DNA of 42,500 nucleotides, taken from positions 335,001 through 377,500 of the forward strand of contig CAUYUJ010014256.1 in assembly GCA_963575745.1 (NCBI GenBank), in the 5' to 3' direction. Shown here piece after piece: positions 9,110 to 20,935 of this stretch; position 1 is the first letter of the stretch, and the number at the start of each line of letters is the position of its first letter. The notes below the pieces were generated by a model. The model made no database searches, was not told the DNA's origin, and worked only from the letters and a program-made list of their open reading frames with translations. This DNA is from Prorocentrum cordatum (taxonomy: Eukaryota > Sar > Dinophyceae > Prorocentrales > Prorocentraceae). The position numbers and the translations under genes were made by a program.

Positions 9110-10090
9110 ACGTACCTTCTACACGTGCATTCCTTCCGCTTCGCGGGGTGCACGTCCTGAGCACGTAAAGACGGAGCGTTGGGTGGTTTGCCTCGCTCGC
9201 CTGCCGCGAAGTTCTGCCGTGTCGTTCTGTCCGCCCCCCATTGCTGCCAGCGCCGCGGGGGGCGGATGCGCCCCCCTCCCTTGCAGCGCCAGGGCACGCG
9301 TGCGAATGTCCACGAGGGCAATGAGCATTCACCGCGTGTCAGCACAAGGCAGCGCCAACTTCAAACTCCCATGAGCACAGCTACGACGCGCCGTTCGGAC
9401 ACAATTTCGTGGGCCTCGTGGTGGTTTCTTGGGGTCGTTTGGAGACTTCTTGGGGGCCTCTTGGAGGCTTCTTGGGGTCCCTGAGAGCCTCTTTGGGGCC
9501 TGTTCGGGGCCCCTTGAGGCCTTTTGGGCCGTCTTGGGTTGCTTTTGCGTCGTCCAGCCCCTTCGGAGGCCGTCTTGCGGGTCTCTCGGGACCGCCTGGT
9601 GGCTGTCTTCAGGTCTTCTTGGGCCGTCTTGGGGGCATCTTGAGCCGTCCTGGGGGTCTCTTTGGGCCATCTTGGGGCCCTGTTGGGCTGTCTTAGGGTC
9701 TCTTGGGGGCCTCTGGAGCCGTCTTGGGGCCATCTTTGAGGCGGCTTGGGTTGTCATAGGCCCCCAAGGGCCGAGAAAGGCGAAAACGCGACAATGTGTG
9801 AAAACCTAATGGGACATCAACGTTTTTAGCCTCTGGTGGAGGTGCTCTGGGGGGCCCCCATTGGAGCGCCCTGGGGCCGTTTTGAGGGCATCTTAGGCCC
9901 TCTTGGAGCCATCTTGGGCCGTCTTGTGGCTGTTGTGATTGTCTGGAGGCCATGTTGAGCCGTCTGTAGGCACCCAACAGACCCCAGAGCTCGAAGTCAC
10001 AGATTTTCCATACGTTCGGTATGTTTTGAGAGCCAGGAAAAAAGTAGGGGTCATTTCTGGTCCGCGGATGTGGCGCGACTCCGGGGGGGG
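9110..10090 (+). repeat. 1.08-kb duplicated segment, copy B, with TCTTGGGG array
   Basis: This is the second copy, offset 1073-1091 bp from copy A, including its own array at 9410-9960. The helicase exon is not duplicated with it. Both copies end in a run of Gs near 8990 and 10083. Confidence 0.8.
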
Positions 10091-10253
10091 GGGGTTCGGG
10101 GAGCTCCTGGGCGATTCAAGCTGCAGATCGCTCCCAGGGATTCCAAAAGGTTCCCAGGCCCCAGCCAGGGGCCCCACCATGCAGGTGCTGTCGCAGCCAT
10201 GCGCGCGCATCGTAGCGAGGGGGTGCCAGGCCCACCCCCTCGCGCCCCCCCTC

Positions 10254-10810
10254 CAGCCGTTCGAAGTTCGCGCCGAAGGCGGCTGCGTCGACGAATGCAA
10301 TCGCTTCAGCTGGGGCGACCCCAGCGGCGAAACCCACAGCCGAGTGCGAATGCAACTGCCATACGTGTCGCCGTCAGCGAGAAGCCCCACGGCGCAGCCA
10401 TTCGCCCGAGGCCCGCGGGGACCCATGGGATTGCCGCGCCAGCAGCAGCCCAGCGCAGCAACTCAACGCCGAAGGCACATATGGCAACCCATGGATATGC
10501 TGCGCCAGCGGCAGCCCTTCAGCCGTTCGAAAGTCGCGCCGATCGCTTCAGCGGGGGCGAACCCAACGGCGAAGCCCAAAGCCGAGGGCGAATGCAACTG
10601 CCATGCGCGTCGCGCCGTCAGCGAAGAGCCCTACGGCGCAGCCGCTCGCCAAGGCCCCCGGGGACCTATGGGATTGCCGTCCCAGCGGCAGCCCGGCGCT
10701 GCAACTCAACGCCAAAGGCAAATGCGGCATCCCATGGACATGCTGCGCCAGCGGCATCCCAACGGCGACGCCCAACGCCGAAGGCGCATGCGGCTGCCCG
10801 TTCGACGAGG
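10254..10810 (+). repeat. 266-bp tandem repeat (two copies plus a fragment)
   Basis: CAGCCGTTCGAA starts a unit at 10254 and again at 10520; a partial third begins near 10750. Units contain GGCGAAxCCCA, CCGAxGGCG and GCGCCAGCGGCAGC motifs. Because 266 is not a multiple of three, the long frames across it are not expected to be coding. Flanks 10091-10253 and 10811-11040 hold nothing else recognisable. Confidence 0.8.
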
Positions 10811-11040
10811 CGGGCTCGCGCGCCTGCGCCAAGCGCCCTGCGCGCGTGCTCGCATGGATACGCATTGCCGCGGTCGCTTCGGCACGCGCGCTTCAGCTCT
10901 GCCGCTTCCCGTGATGGGGGGGGTTTGGGGGGAGAAACCCTACACCTTGAAAGGCTTTACTCTCGGCGGTCTGGGGCGGGAGTGCGGGTTCCGTGGCGCG
11001 CGCGGCGTGGGCAGTGATTTTCCCCAACAACCTTGATGTG

Positions 11041-11860
11041 GGCGGGATCGCAGCCAGCGCGCGCATGCCCCAATGCAGGCCTCAAACTGGAACCCCTGAA
11101 CCCTAGCCCCTCTCAGCCTTGAACCCTAAACCGTCCCGGACCAGAATCCGTTCCAAACCGGCCCCCAGGCCCCTCCTGGGGCCCATCGTGCCCCGTTTTC
11201 CGAGCAGCGTCCCGCCGTGGCGTGGCGACGAAGGGGGGCCCCGAAGGCCCCTAAAGGCGAGGAGCACGCTGACCTTGATCCAGCGAGCGTGTATCCATAT
11301 CCACTGCCTCGGAGTCCTGCCCCAGGCGTTCGGGGAGCCCTCGTGGTGTGGTGGATCTGGGGCGGGAAAGTGTCCATGCTGATTCCAGCAGTTGCGGATG
11401 TGGATGTTCCGGGGCGGTGCACCTAAGACCCAGACGCCCGATGTCGTATTTTTTTTCACAACGTGGACCCCGCGACCCGTTCCTGGGACCAGTTTCTCAT
11501 CCCGATCAGTTTTTGGACGGCTCGGGGTGCCTGGTGTTAGGGGCCCCCTGAGGGTGAACACTTCCCAGGGCCATCCGCCATGATTTTGCCACGTCGACGC
11601 AATGGTGTCTGGGATGGCCATGCCCCCTGTGCGCGCCGCCAACATTCCAGGCCTCTCAAAGGGGGCCAGAGTGGATGGCGTCGGGGGATCCGGTCGTACC
11701 ACCGATGCGCTGGCGATGCGGTGCCATCACAGGGCCGGTGTATCGACGATGCGGTGCGATCCTCTGGCCCCATCTGCTCCAGCCAGATTGGAGAGGTCTT
11801 CAGACATGCTGATGACCGTGGCCTTCCCGGCGCATCGACAGCCCTGCCAGCATCAGCTAC
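11041..11860. other. Low-copy GC-rich stretch without a recognisable gene
   Basis: A minus-strand frame of about 200 codons spans 11103-11702 but resembles no family I know. CCCGATGTCGTATTTTTTTT followed by CACAACG (about 11427-11454) is shared with about 37985-38010. One TGAACCCTAAACC near 11118 resembles a telomere unit but is single. Confidence 0.4.
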
Positions 11861-12600
11861 ACGTAAGTGTGACCCTTCGCCGAAGTGAGCTCTGGTGCGG
11901 GCCCACCAGGGATCACCCCAGCGCTGGCTTGAAGCGGCGTGCGCGCTTGAATTTGGCCCTCCACTGCCACCGAAAGCCGTGCACCAACGGTCGTTCTTGC
12001 CTAGGACACGTAAGAGTGACCCTTCGCCGAAGTGAGCTCTGGTGCGGGCCCACACGGATCACCCCAGCGCTGGCTCGAAGCGGCGTGTGCGCTTGGATTT
12101 GGCCCTCCACTGCCACCGAAAGCCGTGCACCAAGGGTCGTTCTTGCCTAGGACACGTAAGAGTGACCCTTCGCCGAAGTGAGCTCTGGTGCGGGCCCACC
12201 GGGGATCGCCCCAGCGCTGGCTCGAAGCGGCGTGCGCGCTTGGATTTGGCCTTCCAGTGCCACCGGAAGCCACGCACCAAGGGCCGTTCTTGCCTAGGAT
12301 ACGTAACAGTGACCCTTCGCCGAATTGAGCTCTGGTGCGGGCCCACCAGGGATCACCCCATTGCCGGCTCAAAGCGGCGTGCGCGCTTAAATTTGCCCCC
12401 CCCCTCCTCCCCCGAGCCACCGGAAGTCGCGCGCTAAGGGTCGTTCTTGCCTGGGACACGTAAGAGCGACCTTTCGCCGAAGTGAGCTCTGTGGTGCGGG
12501 CCCACCAGGATCACCCCATCGCTGGCTCGAAGCGGCGTGCGCGCTTGGATTAGGCCCTCCCGTGCCGCCGCAAGTCGCGCACCAAGGGCCGTTCCTGCCC
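11861..12600 (+). repeat. 147-bp satellite, five copies
   Basis: Units start with ACGTAA(G/C) at 11861, 12008, 12154, 12301 and 12458. Each carries TGACCCTTCGCCGAAGTGAG, GGTGCGGGCCCACC and GCGGCGTGCGCGCTT and ends TTCTTGCCTAGGAC. A diverged monomer lies at 36960-37085. The last unit ends CCCAGGAGGAGG, running straight into a (GGA)n tract. Confidence 0.9.
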
Positions 12601-12678
12601 AGGAGGAGGAGGAGGAGGAGGAGGAGGAGGAGGAGGAGGAGGAGGAGGAGGAGGAGGAGGAGGAGGAGGAGGAGGAGG
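12601..12678 (+). repeat. (GGA)n tract
   Basis: About 78 bp of GGA units begin exactly where the next satellite unit would read CCTAGGACACG. The following 12679-12910 is GC-rich and shows no gene. Confidence 0.95.
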
Positions 12679-12910
12679 GGCAGCTCTCACGAGACGCCGA
12701 CAGCAGCGCGCGGGCGAGCTCGGCAGCCCGCGTGCCGGGAGGGCCGGGCAGGCCGCCCGGCCCAGCGCGCAGGTGACGGCCCCGCCGGCCGCGCGCGCCG
12801 ATGCCCCCGAGGCGGTGGGGACGCCTCGGCCTCCTGCGGACGCACGGCGGCTCCTCCGCGCGCGGCTCCCGCCGAGGCGAGAAAGCCTGGGGCCGCCGAG
12901 GCACAGTCAG

Positions 12911-13082
12911 CCACGCGCAGAGGGGGGCGATGGGGGAGGGGGGAGGGCTTCCTAGAAGCACCCTTCTGCTTCTCAGAAGGCGATGGGGCCCTATCTGCAG
13001 ATGCAGGGCCGGCGCCTCCTAAGAAGCAGCCTCCTTCTGAGGAGCCCTCCCCCCTCCCTCCACCCCCTTGTGCGCGCCGCCA
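12911..13082. mobile_element. ~172-bp foldback element, copy 1
   Basis: Arms at 12941-12982 and 13011-13051 are imperfect inverted repeats containing GGAGGCTGCTTCTTAGGAGG on the minus strand. Outer ends CCACGCGCAGAGG and TGCGCGCCGCCAA match a 171-bp copy at 36772-36942. There is no coding capacity; it is MITE-like by structure. Confidence 0.75.
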
Positions 13083-13378
13083 AGACAAGGAGGCAGGGGG
13101 TGGCGGCGCAGCCAGGGCGTCCGCGGTCTGGCTGCCTGGCGGTCGGCCCGGCCGGCCGCTTCCGGCAGATTAGGGTTTGGCCGTCCTCGGTCTCGCTGTC
13201 GGGTCTGGTCGTCGGCTGCGCCGCCGTGGGCGGGTTCGGGGCAGGGGGCCACCACCAGCAAGCCACCCCCACCCGACTCGAAGGTCCCAAGCTGCCCTCC
13301 ATTTCCAGTGGGGGGGGAGGCATCGGGGAATAATGAGATAACACATGTGGAGCCCGTACCCCCCCAACCCGACACTGC
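13083..13378. other. Low-copy GC-rich stretch
   Basis: No gene or clear repeat is recognisable. It leads into the microsatellite block. Confidence 0.4.
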
Positions 13379-14079
13379 TAACACACAGACGCACAGACAC
13401 ACACAGACAGACGACACACAGACACACAGACACACAAGACACACAGACACACAGACGCACCCACACACACATGTACACGCACACACAGACACACGCACAC
13501 ACGCACACACGCACACGCGCATACCGACACACAGACACACACATACATGAACACACAGACACAGACGCACAGACACACAGACACATAGACACACATACAC
13601 ACATATTCACAGATATCTAGACACATTGCCACACAGACGCACAGACACACAAACACAAACGCACACAGACACAGACACACAGGCACACAGACATACAGAC
13701 ACACAGACACACAGGCGCACAGACACACAGACACACAGACACACAGACACACAGAAACACATATACACATATTCACTGATGAGCAGATGCACAGAAACAC
13801 AGCTGATGGGCATCTTCGGATTGTGCCATCGTGCCCACTCCCATCGTGTTGAGTCATCGTGTCCACACACAGACACACAGACACACAGACACAGTCACAC
13901 AGACACACACAGTTACACACAGCCACGCATCATCACAGACACACAGACAAAGACATACAGACACACAGACACACCGGCAAAAGCACACTCAGACAAACAG
14001 TCATGCAGGCGCACATACACACAGACACACGGACACACAGACACACAGACAAACAGACACAGACACAGAGACACATATT
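13379..14079 (+). repeat. ACACAG-type microsatellite block
   Basis: Imperfect ACACAGAC units run for about 700 bp, with a non-repeat island at about 13790-13862. Every frame is open in parts, giving His/Thr/Gln-rich or Val/Cys-rich reading that should not be taken as protein. Confidence 0.95.
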
Positions 14080-14423
14080 GTAATGGCCTCCGGCTGGTGC
14101 CGCCGATCTGGGGGGCTCCGGATTCGGTAATCTTCGCGGCTCTGTGGCCTCCTTCCTCCTCGATTCTTCCGGTCCTCGTTCTTGGGGGTGCCTGGAGCGG
14201 TCCGGGGGGGGGTTCCGGGGAGGGTTCCGAGGGGAGGGTCCTGGGGGTGGTAGTGGCTAGATCTGAGGGACCCCCCGAAACATTTTGGGGATGCGCAAAT
14301 CATTAACAAAACGCCAGGTGGGGGACCGCCCCGCCCCCCCCCTCCCCTCCCCCCCTTCCCCGGGGGGGGTCCAAATGCGCAAATCATGAAGAAAGCGCTG
14401 GATGGGGGGCCGCCCCCGCCCCC
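14080..14423 (+). repeat. Island in the microsatellite, related to TCTTGGGG-type repeats
   Basis: Positions 14078-14107 (ATTGTAATGGCCT then CGGCTGGTGCCGCCGA) match 28951-28981. A TTCTTGGGGGTGCC-type stretch follows. Two near copies of a ~45-bp unit with ATGCGCAAATCAT then GxGGGxxCCGCCCC lie near 14288-14335 and 14373-14420. Confidence 0.6.
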
Positions 14424-17080
14424 GACACACAGGCACACAGACACACAGACACACAGACACACAGACAAACAGACATAGAGGCACAGAGACACATATTCGC
14501 ACATAAGCAGATACACGGACACACACAGGCAGACAGGCACACAAACACACACACAGACGCAGACACAGACACACAGACAGACATACGCACAAACACACAG
14601 ACACACAGACACGAATATACACTGACACACAGACAGACAGACACACAGAAACGCACGCACAGACACAGGCGCACAGACACACAGACCAACAGACGCACAT
14701 ATTCACAGACGCACAGACGCACAGACACATCAACACAAGCACGCAGACACGTAGACACGCATATGCTCAGACACACAGGCACACAGGCACACAGACACAC
14801 AGACTTACAGGCACACAGACACAAAGAGACGCAGGCTCACCGACACAAAGACTTACAGGCACACAGAGTCACAGGCACAAGTACACACAGACACCCACAC
14901 GCACAAGCGCACACACGCACACACACGCACATGCACACACATTCTTTCACACGCAGTACACGCACGAACGCACGCACACCCGCACGCCCGCACACACACA
15001 CACACACGCGCACACACACACTCACACATGCACGCACGCACGCACACACACATACACGCACACGCACACACACACACGTCCACACACATACACGCACACA
15101 CGCACACACACACGCACACGCACACACGCACACGCACACGCACGCACACTCGCACGCACACTCGCACGCACACACACGCACACGCACACACACACAAACA
15201 CACACACACAAGCGCACACACTCGCACGCACGCGCGCACGCACGCACGCGCGCACGCACGTACTAACGCACGCACGCACGCACGCACGCACGCACTCCCG
15301 CTCGCGCGCCCGCTTGCCCGCCCGCAGGCACGCACGCACGCACGCACTCCCGCGCGCGCGCGCCCGCCCGCCCGCCCGCCCGCCAGGCAGCACACGCGCC
15401 CGCGCCGCCGCCCGCCCGCCCGCCCGCTCGCCCGCCGCCCGCGCGCCCGCGCGCACGCGCGCGCGCGCACGCACACACGCACGAGCGCGCGCGCGCACGC
15501 CACGCGCGCGCGCACGCACGCAAGAGCGCGCACGCGCGCACGCTCGCACGCATGCACCCACGCACGCACGCACGAACACACACACACACACAGACGCGCG
15601 CACGCACGCACACACACACACGCATTCACGCACGCACTCACACACAGACACGCACGAACGCACGCACACACGCGCACACATCCCTACACATCCACGCACA
15701 CACTCACACACAGACCCACACACACAGACGCACACACAGACACGCTTACAGACACACACGCACACTTACAGACTCAGACACACACACACGCACACACGCA
15801 CGCGCACACGCGCAGACACACACGCACACGCACACACGCACATACGCACACACACGCACGCACGCGCGAACGCACACACACACACACACGCACGCACGCA
15901 CACACACACACGCATGTACACACGCACGTACATACAGACACGCACACACACATACGCGCACACATACACACACGCACACATCCCTACACATCCATACACA
16001 CAGACCCACATACGGACCCACACAGACACACAAACAGACACACTTACAGACACACGCAGACTTACAGACTCACACAAACGCACACACACGCACACGAACA
16101 CGCACACGCAGACGCATACGCACCCGCACACGCACGCACACACACCCACGCCCGCCCGCACGCACACACGCGCACACACAGACACACACACAGAGACAGA
16201 CACAGAGACAGACACACACACAGACACACGCAGACAAACACAGACACACACACAGACACAAACCGACACGCACAGACACACCCACAGACACACACACACA
16301 GACACACACACAAACGCACACACGCACACAGACACACAAACACACACGCACACACACACGAACACACGCACACACACGCACACACACACGCGCACACACA
16401 CACACGCTTACACGCACACGCACACACACACACGCACACCCACACACGTACATACGCACGCATACACACGCACACATGCACACAATCACGCACGCACGCC
16501 CACACACACACAAACGCACACACACACACACGCACACGCACACATATACACACGCATGCACACACGCACACGCACACGCACACGCACACGCACACGCACA
16601 CGCACGAACGCACACGCACACGCACACGCACACGCACACGCACAGACACACGCACATGAACCAGTACCCGCATACGCACACGAACACGCACACGCACACA
16701 CGCTCACGCGCGCACACGCACACACGCACGCACACGCACACACGCATACACGCACACGCACGCGCACACACAGACACACACACACGCACGCACACACACG
16801 TACGCACACACGCACACACGCACACAGGCACACACGCGCACACACAGACGCGCGCACGCACACACACTTTCACACACATAAACACATTCACACACACCCA
16901 CACACGCCCACACACCCAGACACCCACACACCCACACACTCACACACCCACACGCACACACACACACACCACACACCCACGCACGCACACACGCACAGAC
17001 GCACGCACGCCCACACGCACACACGCGCACACCCACACGCGCACACACGAACACACGCACACGCACACACACGCGCACAA

Positions 17081-17159
<79 letters not shown>

Positions 17160-17221
17160 TACACACACGCACATACGCACAGTCGCACACACCCACACGC
17201 ACCCGCACACACACACACACA
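14424..17221 (+). repeat. Giant CA/CG microsatellite (2.8 kb)
   Basis: The composition shifts along the block: ACACAG units to about 14.9 kb, ACGCAC units to 15.24 kb, GC-rich CCCGCCCG and CGCGCA units at 15.25-15.55 kb, ACACGC units to 17.08 kb, and a nearly pure (ACGC)n run at about 17083-17158. From about 14.9 kb it is mostly alternating purine-pyrimidine. No gene is supported despite very long open frames on both strands. Confidence 0.95.
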
Positions 17222-17730
17222 CTTTTTCGTCGGCGGCTAGGCGGGGTTTGTCTACGGCGACACAGCCACACGACGGCCACAGAGGCCAAGGCAGCCAGCG
17301 GAGTACGACTAGGCGCACTACACAGCCCAAGGCCACCCACAGAGCCGAACGTCGGAGAGAAAACGGAGCGAGGAGGAGGGCGGAGGCAGTGCCGGTGCTC
17401 CCAGGCGCGACCAGGTGGTGCGCTCGTTGGGGACGAGGCGTGAGAAGCCAACGGGCTAGAGGCAGCGGATGCGAGCGTTGAAGACGGAGGGGGCAGATAG
17501 TGTGGCGGGGTTGCGTGGGTCAGCGCTCAGGGCGAGGGCGTTGGGGCCGAGGCAGGTCCCCAGAAGGACCGTGCTCCTGGGAGCCGGGCCCCTCGGCCGG
17601 GGCCACCCGCCCAGCCGTCAGCGTTCACCGGAGGGGAACGGTGAAGAGGAAACTGCTGAGCTGGTCGGCAGCTGGCTGGACTGCTGAAACTGCATGCATA
17701 TGAGGGATTTCGGACCCCCCCTTGTCGCCC
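17222..17730. other. Low-copy GC-rich stretch
   Basis: No family is recognisable on either strand. A minus-strand frame from 17451 (MASHASSPTSAPPG) is open and contains a short hydrophobic run, but it dissolves into the microsatellite, so it is left unassigned. Confidence 0.35.
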
Positions 17731-17735
17731 AAAGT

Positions 17736-17835
17736 TATGAAACTTGTCATATATATACATATATATATATATATGTGTGTATATGTGTATGTTCGGTATC
17801 GTTTAACCGATCCCCATCCCCATCCCCATCCCCTT
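17736..17835. repeat. (TA)n/(TG)n tract and CCCCAT repeats
   Basis: A TATATATACATATATATATA tract merges into TGTGTATATGTG at 17747-17790. CCCCATCCCCATCCCC follows at 17813-17832. Confidence 0.9.
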
Positions 17836-17975
17836 CGAGACCCCACTAAATTACCACCCCGGTTGGGGATACACCCCTCGAAACCCGAAGGGAACGGCCT
17901 ATATCTCCATCAAGGGGGGTAAATCGGCCAGTGGGGCCCAGGCCACGCCGCTGGGGATGGGGGTCGGATAAACGA
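17836..17975 (+). repeat. Dispersed ~130-bp repeat, copy 1
   Basis: Landmarks CCCCTCGAAACCCGAAGGGA, AAATCGGCCAGTGGGGCCCA and GCTGGGGATGGGGGTCGG are shared with 38030-38150. No coding frame is conserved. Confidence 0.75.
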
Positions 17976-18860
17976 TGCTCATAATTTCCGCCAGGACCCC
18001 CAATCCGTGCAAGCATTGATTGGGGGATCTGTATGTGCGTTTCCGTATACAGGTATGGACAGATCCGCGGCCCCAACAGGGCATCGCCCGCTTCCCGGGG
18101 CCCCGTGTTTCGCCCCGGAATCGTCCCCGGTGGCCCCGTGGCCCGACAGCGGCCCTTGGGAGGCCGAAGGCGAGGAAGGGCCCGCCAGGATGGAGAACGT
18201 CGCATCGTCGGAGACCCGGGGAGGAGACCGCCACGCTCTAGCGGACCACTTCCGGGGTGCCGCGTGACCTCGCCAGGGGGGGAAGCGGGCCCCGAGGGAA
18301 GCGGGCCCCGAGGTTTTTCACCCGTTCCGAGCTCTCGGGGCCCCCCCGGGGGCCCCTGGGACTGGAAGGAAACGACTCATGACGAAGATCTCGTCCTGGG
18401 GAAGGCACCAGGGTCCAGGACCCGTTTCCCTCAGGACCCGCTTTCCCCGTGCCAATGACCAGAAGTTGGAAGAGAATCCGGCCGCGGCGACGAGGACCCC
18501 CAGGAGGCCCGAAAAGGTCGAAACGAAGGAAAGGGTTATGATATGGGTACTCTGCGTTTGGTGCAGTAAGAACGGTGGTGCGGCACCCACGCCGACAGCC
18601 ACAAATCGACCCCCGTCGCGGGCAAGCATTGCCGCGCGACGTCGACCCCAGTCGGCCCACGCCACCCGCCGCAAAAACCAGACCCTCCGCCCACGGGCGC
18701 GGACAGGCTGACGCTGACCCTCGTCGTGGCGGACCCCCCACGCTTTTGACCAAACGCAGAGTGTCCTTTCCCTTAAATCGGGCACGTCCCTCTACAGGAG
18801 GAATATTCAAGAGTAGTAGAACATGGGTCTGGTGACAATTTTCCGTGTTCTCTTGAGACT
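17976..18860. other. Low-copy GC-rich stretch without a recognisable gene
   Basis: The stretch is rich in CCCCGGGG-type runs. Open frames exist on both strands but none resembles a known protein. Composition changes at about 18780, where AT content rises. Confidence 0.4.
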
Positions 18861-18929
18861 ATGTGGGATTTTCCCCATGTCCTCAGGATGAGGTTCTTGT
18901 CATTATTTTGACCGCGCGAGGAACGAGAA

Positions 18930-19296
18930 CACACCTCCCACCCTCATGTCATCATTCTCTGATTCACCCACATGTAGTCTCATTTATATTCAGACTCACT
19001 CATGATCATATGCACTCGCTCTTAGATCCTTATACTGAGGTTTCTCATGCTCGGGGTCACTCATATGCAGACTCACTCACACTAAGACTCACTCATATTC
19101 TGCCTCGCTCTTCCTCACTCAGACTCAACCACACCACTTCCGCGCTCAGACTCAAACGCACGTTGTGAACATGTTTCGCACCTAGACTCACTCACACTCA
19201 GACTCACTCACACTAAGACTCACTCATACTCTGATTCGCTCTTCCTCACTCAGAGTCAGTCACACCACTTCCGCGCTCACTCACACACACGTTGTG
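18930..19296 (+). repeat. ACTCACTCA-rich repeats with a 131-bp duplication
   Basis: Imperfect GACTCACTCA units carry a higher-order duplication: ACTCACTCACACTAAGACTC begins at 19071 and again at 19202. The second copy ends GTTGTGAGGATGTCTC, which is also the start of the next satellite. Confidence 0.8.
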
Positions 19297-19864
19297 AGGA
19301 TGTCTCGGGCGAGGCGCTGCAGCACTCCTAAGGGGGGGCGCCAGGGGTCAGGACACTCCAGGATTCGTGCCCAGATTGTGGGGATGTCCCAGGCGGTTTG
19401 CCTGTTTCGGTGCCCAACATCTTTTGCTTTCGGAGCCATTTCTGAGGATGTCTCAGGCGAGGCGCTGGTTTCAGCACTCCCAGTGGGGGGGCGCCAGGGG
19501 TGAGGACATTCCAGGACTCGTGCCCATATTGCGGGGAGCGGGGAGGTCTCAGGCGGTTTGTCTGTTTCGGTGCACAACATTTCTTGTTTTCGGAGTCGTT
19601 TCCGAGGAAGGCTCAGCACTCCCAAAGGGGGGCACCAGGGGTCAGGACACTCCAGGATTCGTCCCCACATTGTGGGGGTGTCCCAGGCGGTTTGCCTGCT
19701 TCGGTGCCCACCATTCTTGCTTTCGGAGCCGTTTCTGAGGATGTCTCAGGCGAGGCGCTGGTTTCAGCACTCCCAAGAGGGGGGGGCGCCAGGGGCCAGG
19801 ACTCTCCAGGATTCGCGCCCAGATTGTGGGGATGTCTCAGGCGGTTTGCCTGTTTGGGTGCCCA
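19297..19864 (+). repeat. 147-bp satellite (GTCTCAGGCGAGGCGCTG), left block
   Basis: Units begin at 19297, 19444, about 19603 (internally deleted) and 19737. Landmarks are GTCTCAGGCGAGGCGCTGGT, CGCCAGGGGTCAGGACA and CAGGCGGTTTGCCTGTTTCG. The sequence differs from the 147-bp satellite at 11.9 kb despite the equal length. Confidence 0.85.
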
Positions 19865-19990
19865 CCTAAGGCAGCAGTGGCGGTGGCGGTGTCCGCATGC
19901 GTTCCCCCCCCAGCACAACGTTTCATGGCCCCACCGGGAGCTCCGCCTAAGGCCCCAATGGTTGTGTTCGCATGCGTCTTTTCCACCCAG
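19865..19990 (+). repeat. 81-bp direct repeat carrying a splice-acceptor-like end
   Basis: CCTAAGGC starts at 19865 and 19946. Each copy contains CGCATGCGT, a pyrimidine run and CCCAGCACA(A/T)CGTTTC. The second copy provides the acceptor used by the exon at 19991. Confidence 0.6.
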
Positions 19991-20246
19991 CACATCGTTT
20001 CGCGTCCGGATACTTGCGGATGACGACGCACGGTGGCTGAACCTTTATGCCATGTTCTCCCGCGCCACCCGAATGGCGGACATGTTGCTGGTGCGGCCGC
20101 CGCCTCGCGGGCTGCTGGAAAGAGGTCCACCGAAGGCAGTACAGGAAGCCCTCGAACGCTTCCAACACAACGAGAAACTGACGGTGGAGAGAGCAGTTGA
20201 GCTCGCCGAGAAGTACGGGCTGGTGCTGCCAGAGACCGAGGAGTAG
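19991..20246 (+). CDS. Terminal exon, probably of a PIF1/UvrD-type helicase (partial)
   Basis: After TTTTCCACCCAG, the plus strand encodes about 84 residues ending in TAG. It reads FRVRILADDDARWLNLYAMF, then SRATRMADMLLVRPP, LLERGPPKAVQEALERFQ and an acidic end LPETEE. The (L)YxxxSRATxxxDxLLxRxP pattern resembles the last helicase motif (VI) of superfamily 1 helicases such as PIF1/UvrD, which unwind nucleic acids using ATP. Codon use and the amphipathic C-terminal helices look like a real exon. Upstream reading in this frame is satellite, so the exon must be spliced. No other exon of the gene is recognisable. The family call is tentative; that it is a genuine gene end is more secure. Confidence 0.45.
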
Positions 20247-20519
20247 CCGCTCTAGCTGTCTTTGGCCCGATGCTAAGTGCGGGCGGTCGTGGCCCGATTG
20301 GTTTTTCCGTTGCCGTTGCGCAAGCCGGTTCTGGCTGCCGCCTCGATGCCAAGTTGCTGACGACAAGTGTTCTTTGGCCGTGTAAATGATCGCCTGTTTC
20401 ACTGGCCCGATGCCAAGCGCGGGCGGTCTCGATCGGCGGCAAGCCCTGGTGAATCTTGTCCATCTGTGGGCGAAGGATACATGAGCTTGGCCGCTGAGAA
20501 AAACAGGGAACAGGCAACG
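20247..20519. other. 3' flank of the helicase-like exon
   Basis: TGGCCCGATGC(T/C)AAG(T/C)GCGG followed by GCGGTC occurs at 20263 and 20403. No gene is visible. Confidence 0.5.
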
Positions 20520-20805
20520 TGATGTCTCAGGCGAGGCGCTGGTTTCAGCGCCCCGAGGATCCCATCTTGCGAGGAAATCTCACGCTTTTTGCTAAATGCG
20601 TAGCCAGCTTCATTTGCGTTTTGAGCATACAGTGTGTCTCAGGCGATGCGCTAGTGCCAGTGCCCCAAGGGTCCCAGATTGGGAGGATGTCTTAACCGAT
20701 TTGCTTGCTTCGGTGGGCAGACTCGTCTGCGCCCGAAGCAAGTTGCAAGGGTTTCTCAGGCGGGGCGCTGGCTCGAGCATCCCACAAGGCTCAGATTGCG
20801 AGAGG
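20520..20805 (+). repeat. 147-bp satellite, right block (diverged)
   Basis: Diverged units of the satellite at 19297 resume near 20522, 20636 and 20755 (TCTCAGGCGxxGCGCTxG). The exon and its flanks therefore sit inside one interrupted satellite array. Confidence 0.7.
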
Positions 20806-20935
20806 AGGTGGAGGAGGTGGAGCTGGAGTAGGAGGTGGTGAAAAGGGGAGCTCGTAACTGGGGAGGGATGGCGGAGAGAAAGGACCAGGACTAGGAGGAG
20901 AGAGGGGGGAAGAGGAGGAGGAGGAGGAGGAGGAC

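Noticed and set aside
9939-11036. 365-codon plus-strand frame
   Set aside because: It spans a 266-bp tandem repeat (not a multiple of three) and shows no domain.
11118-11131. Telomere-like TGAACCCTAAACC
   Set aside because: A single unit with no array.
13379-17451. Very long open frames on both strands (up to ~700 codons; His/Thr-rich or Val/Cys-rich)
   Set aside because: They lie entirely in a CA/CG microsatellite that lacks stop codons in most frames; no non-repeat core or codon bias.
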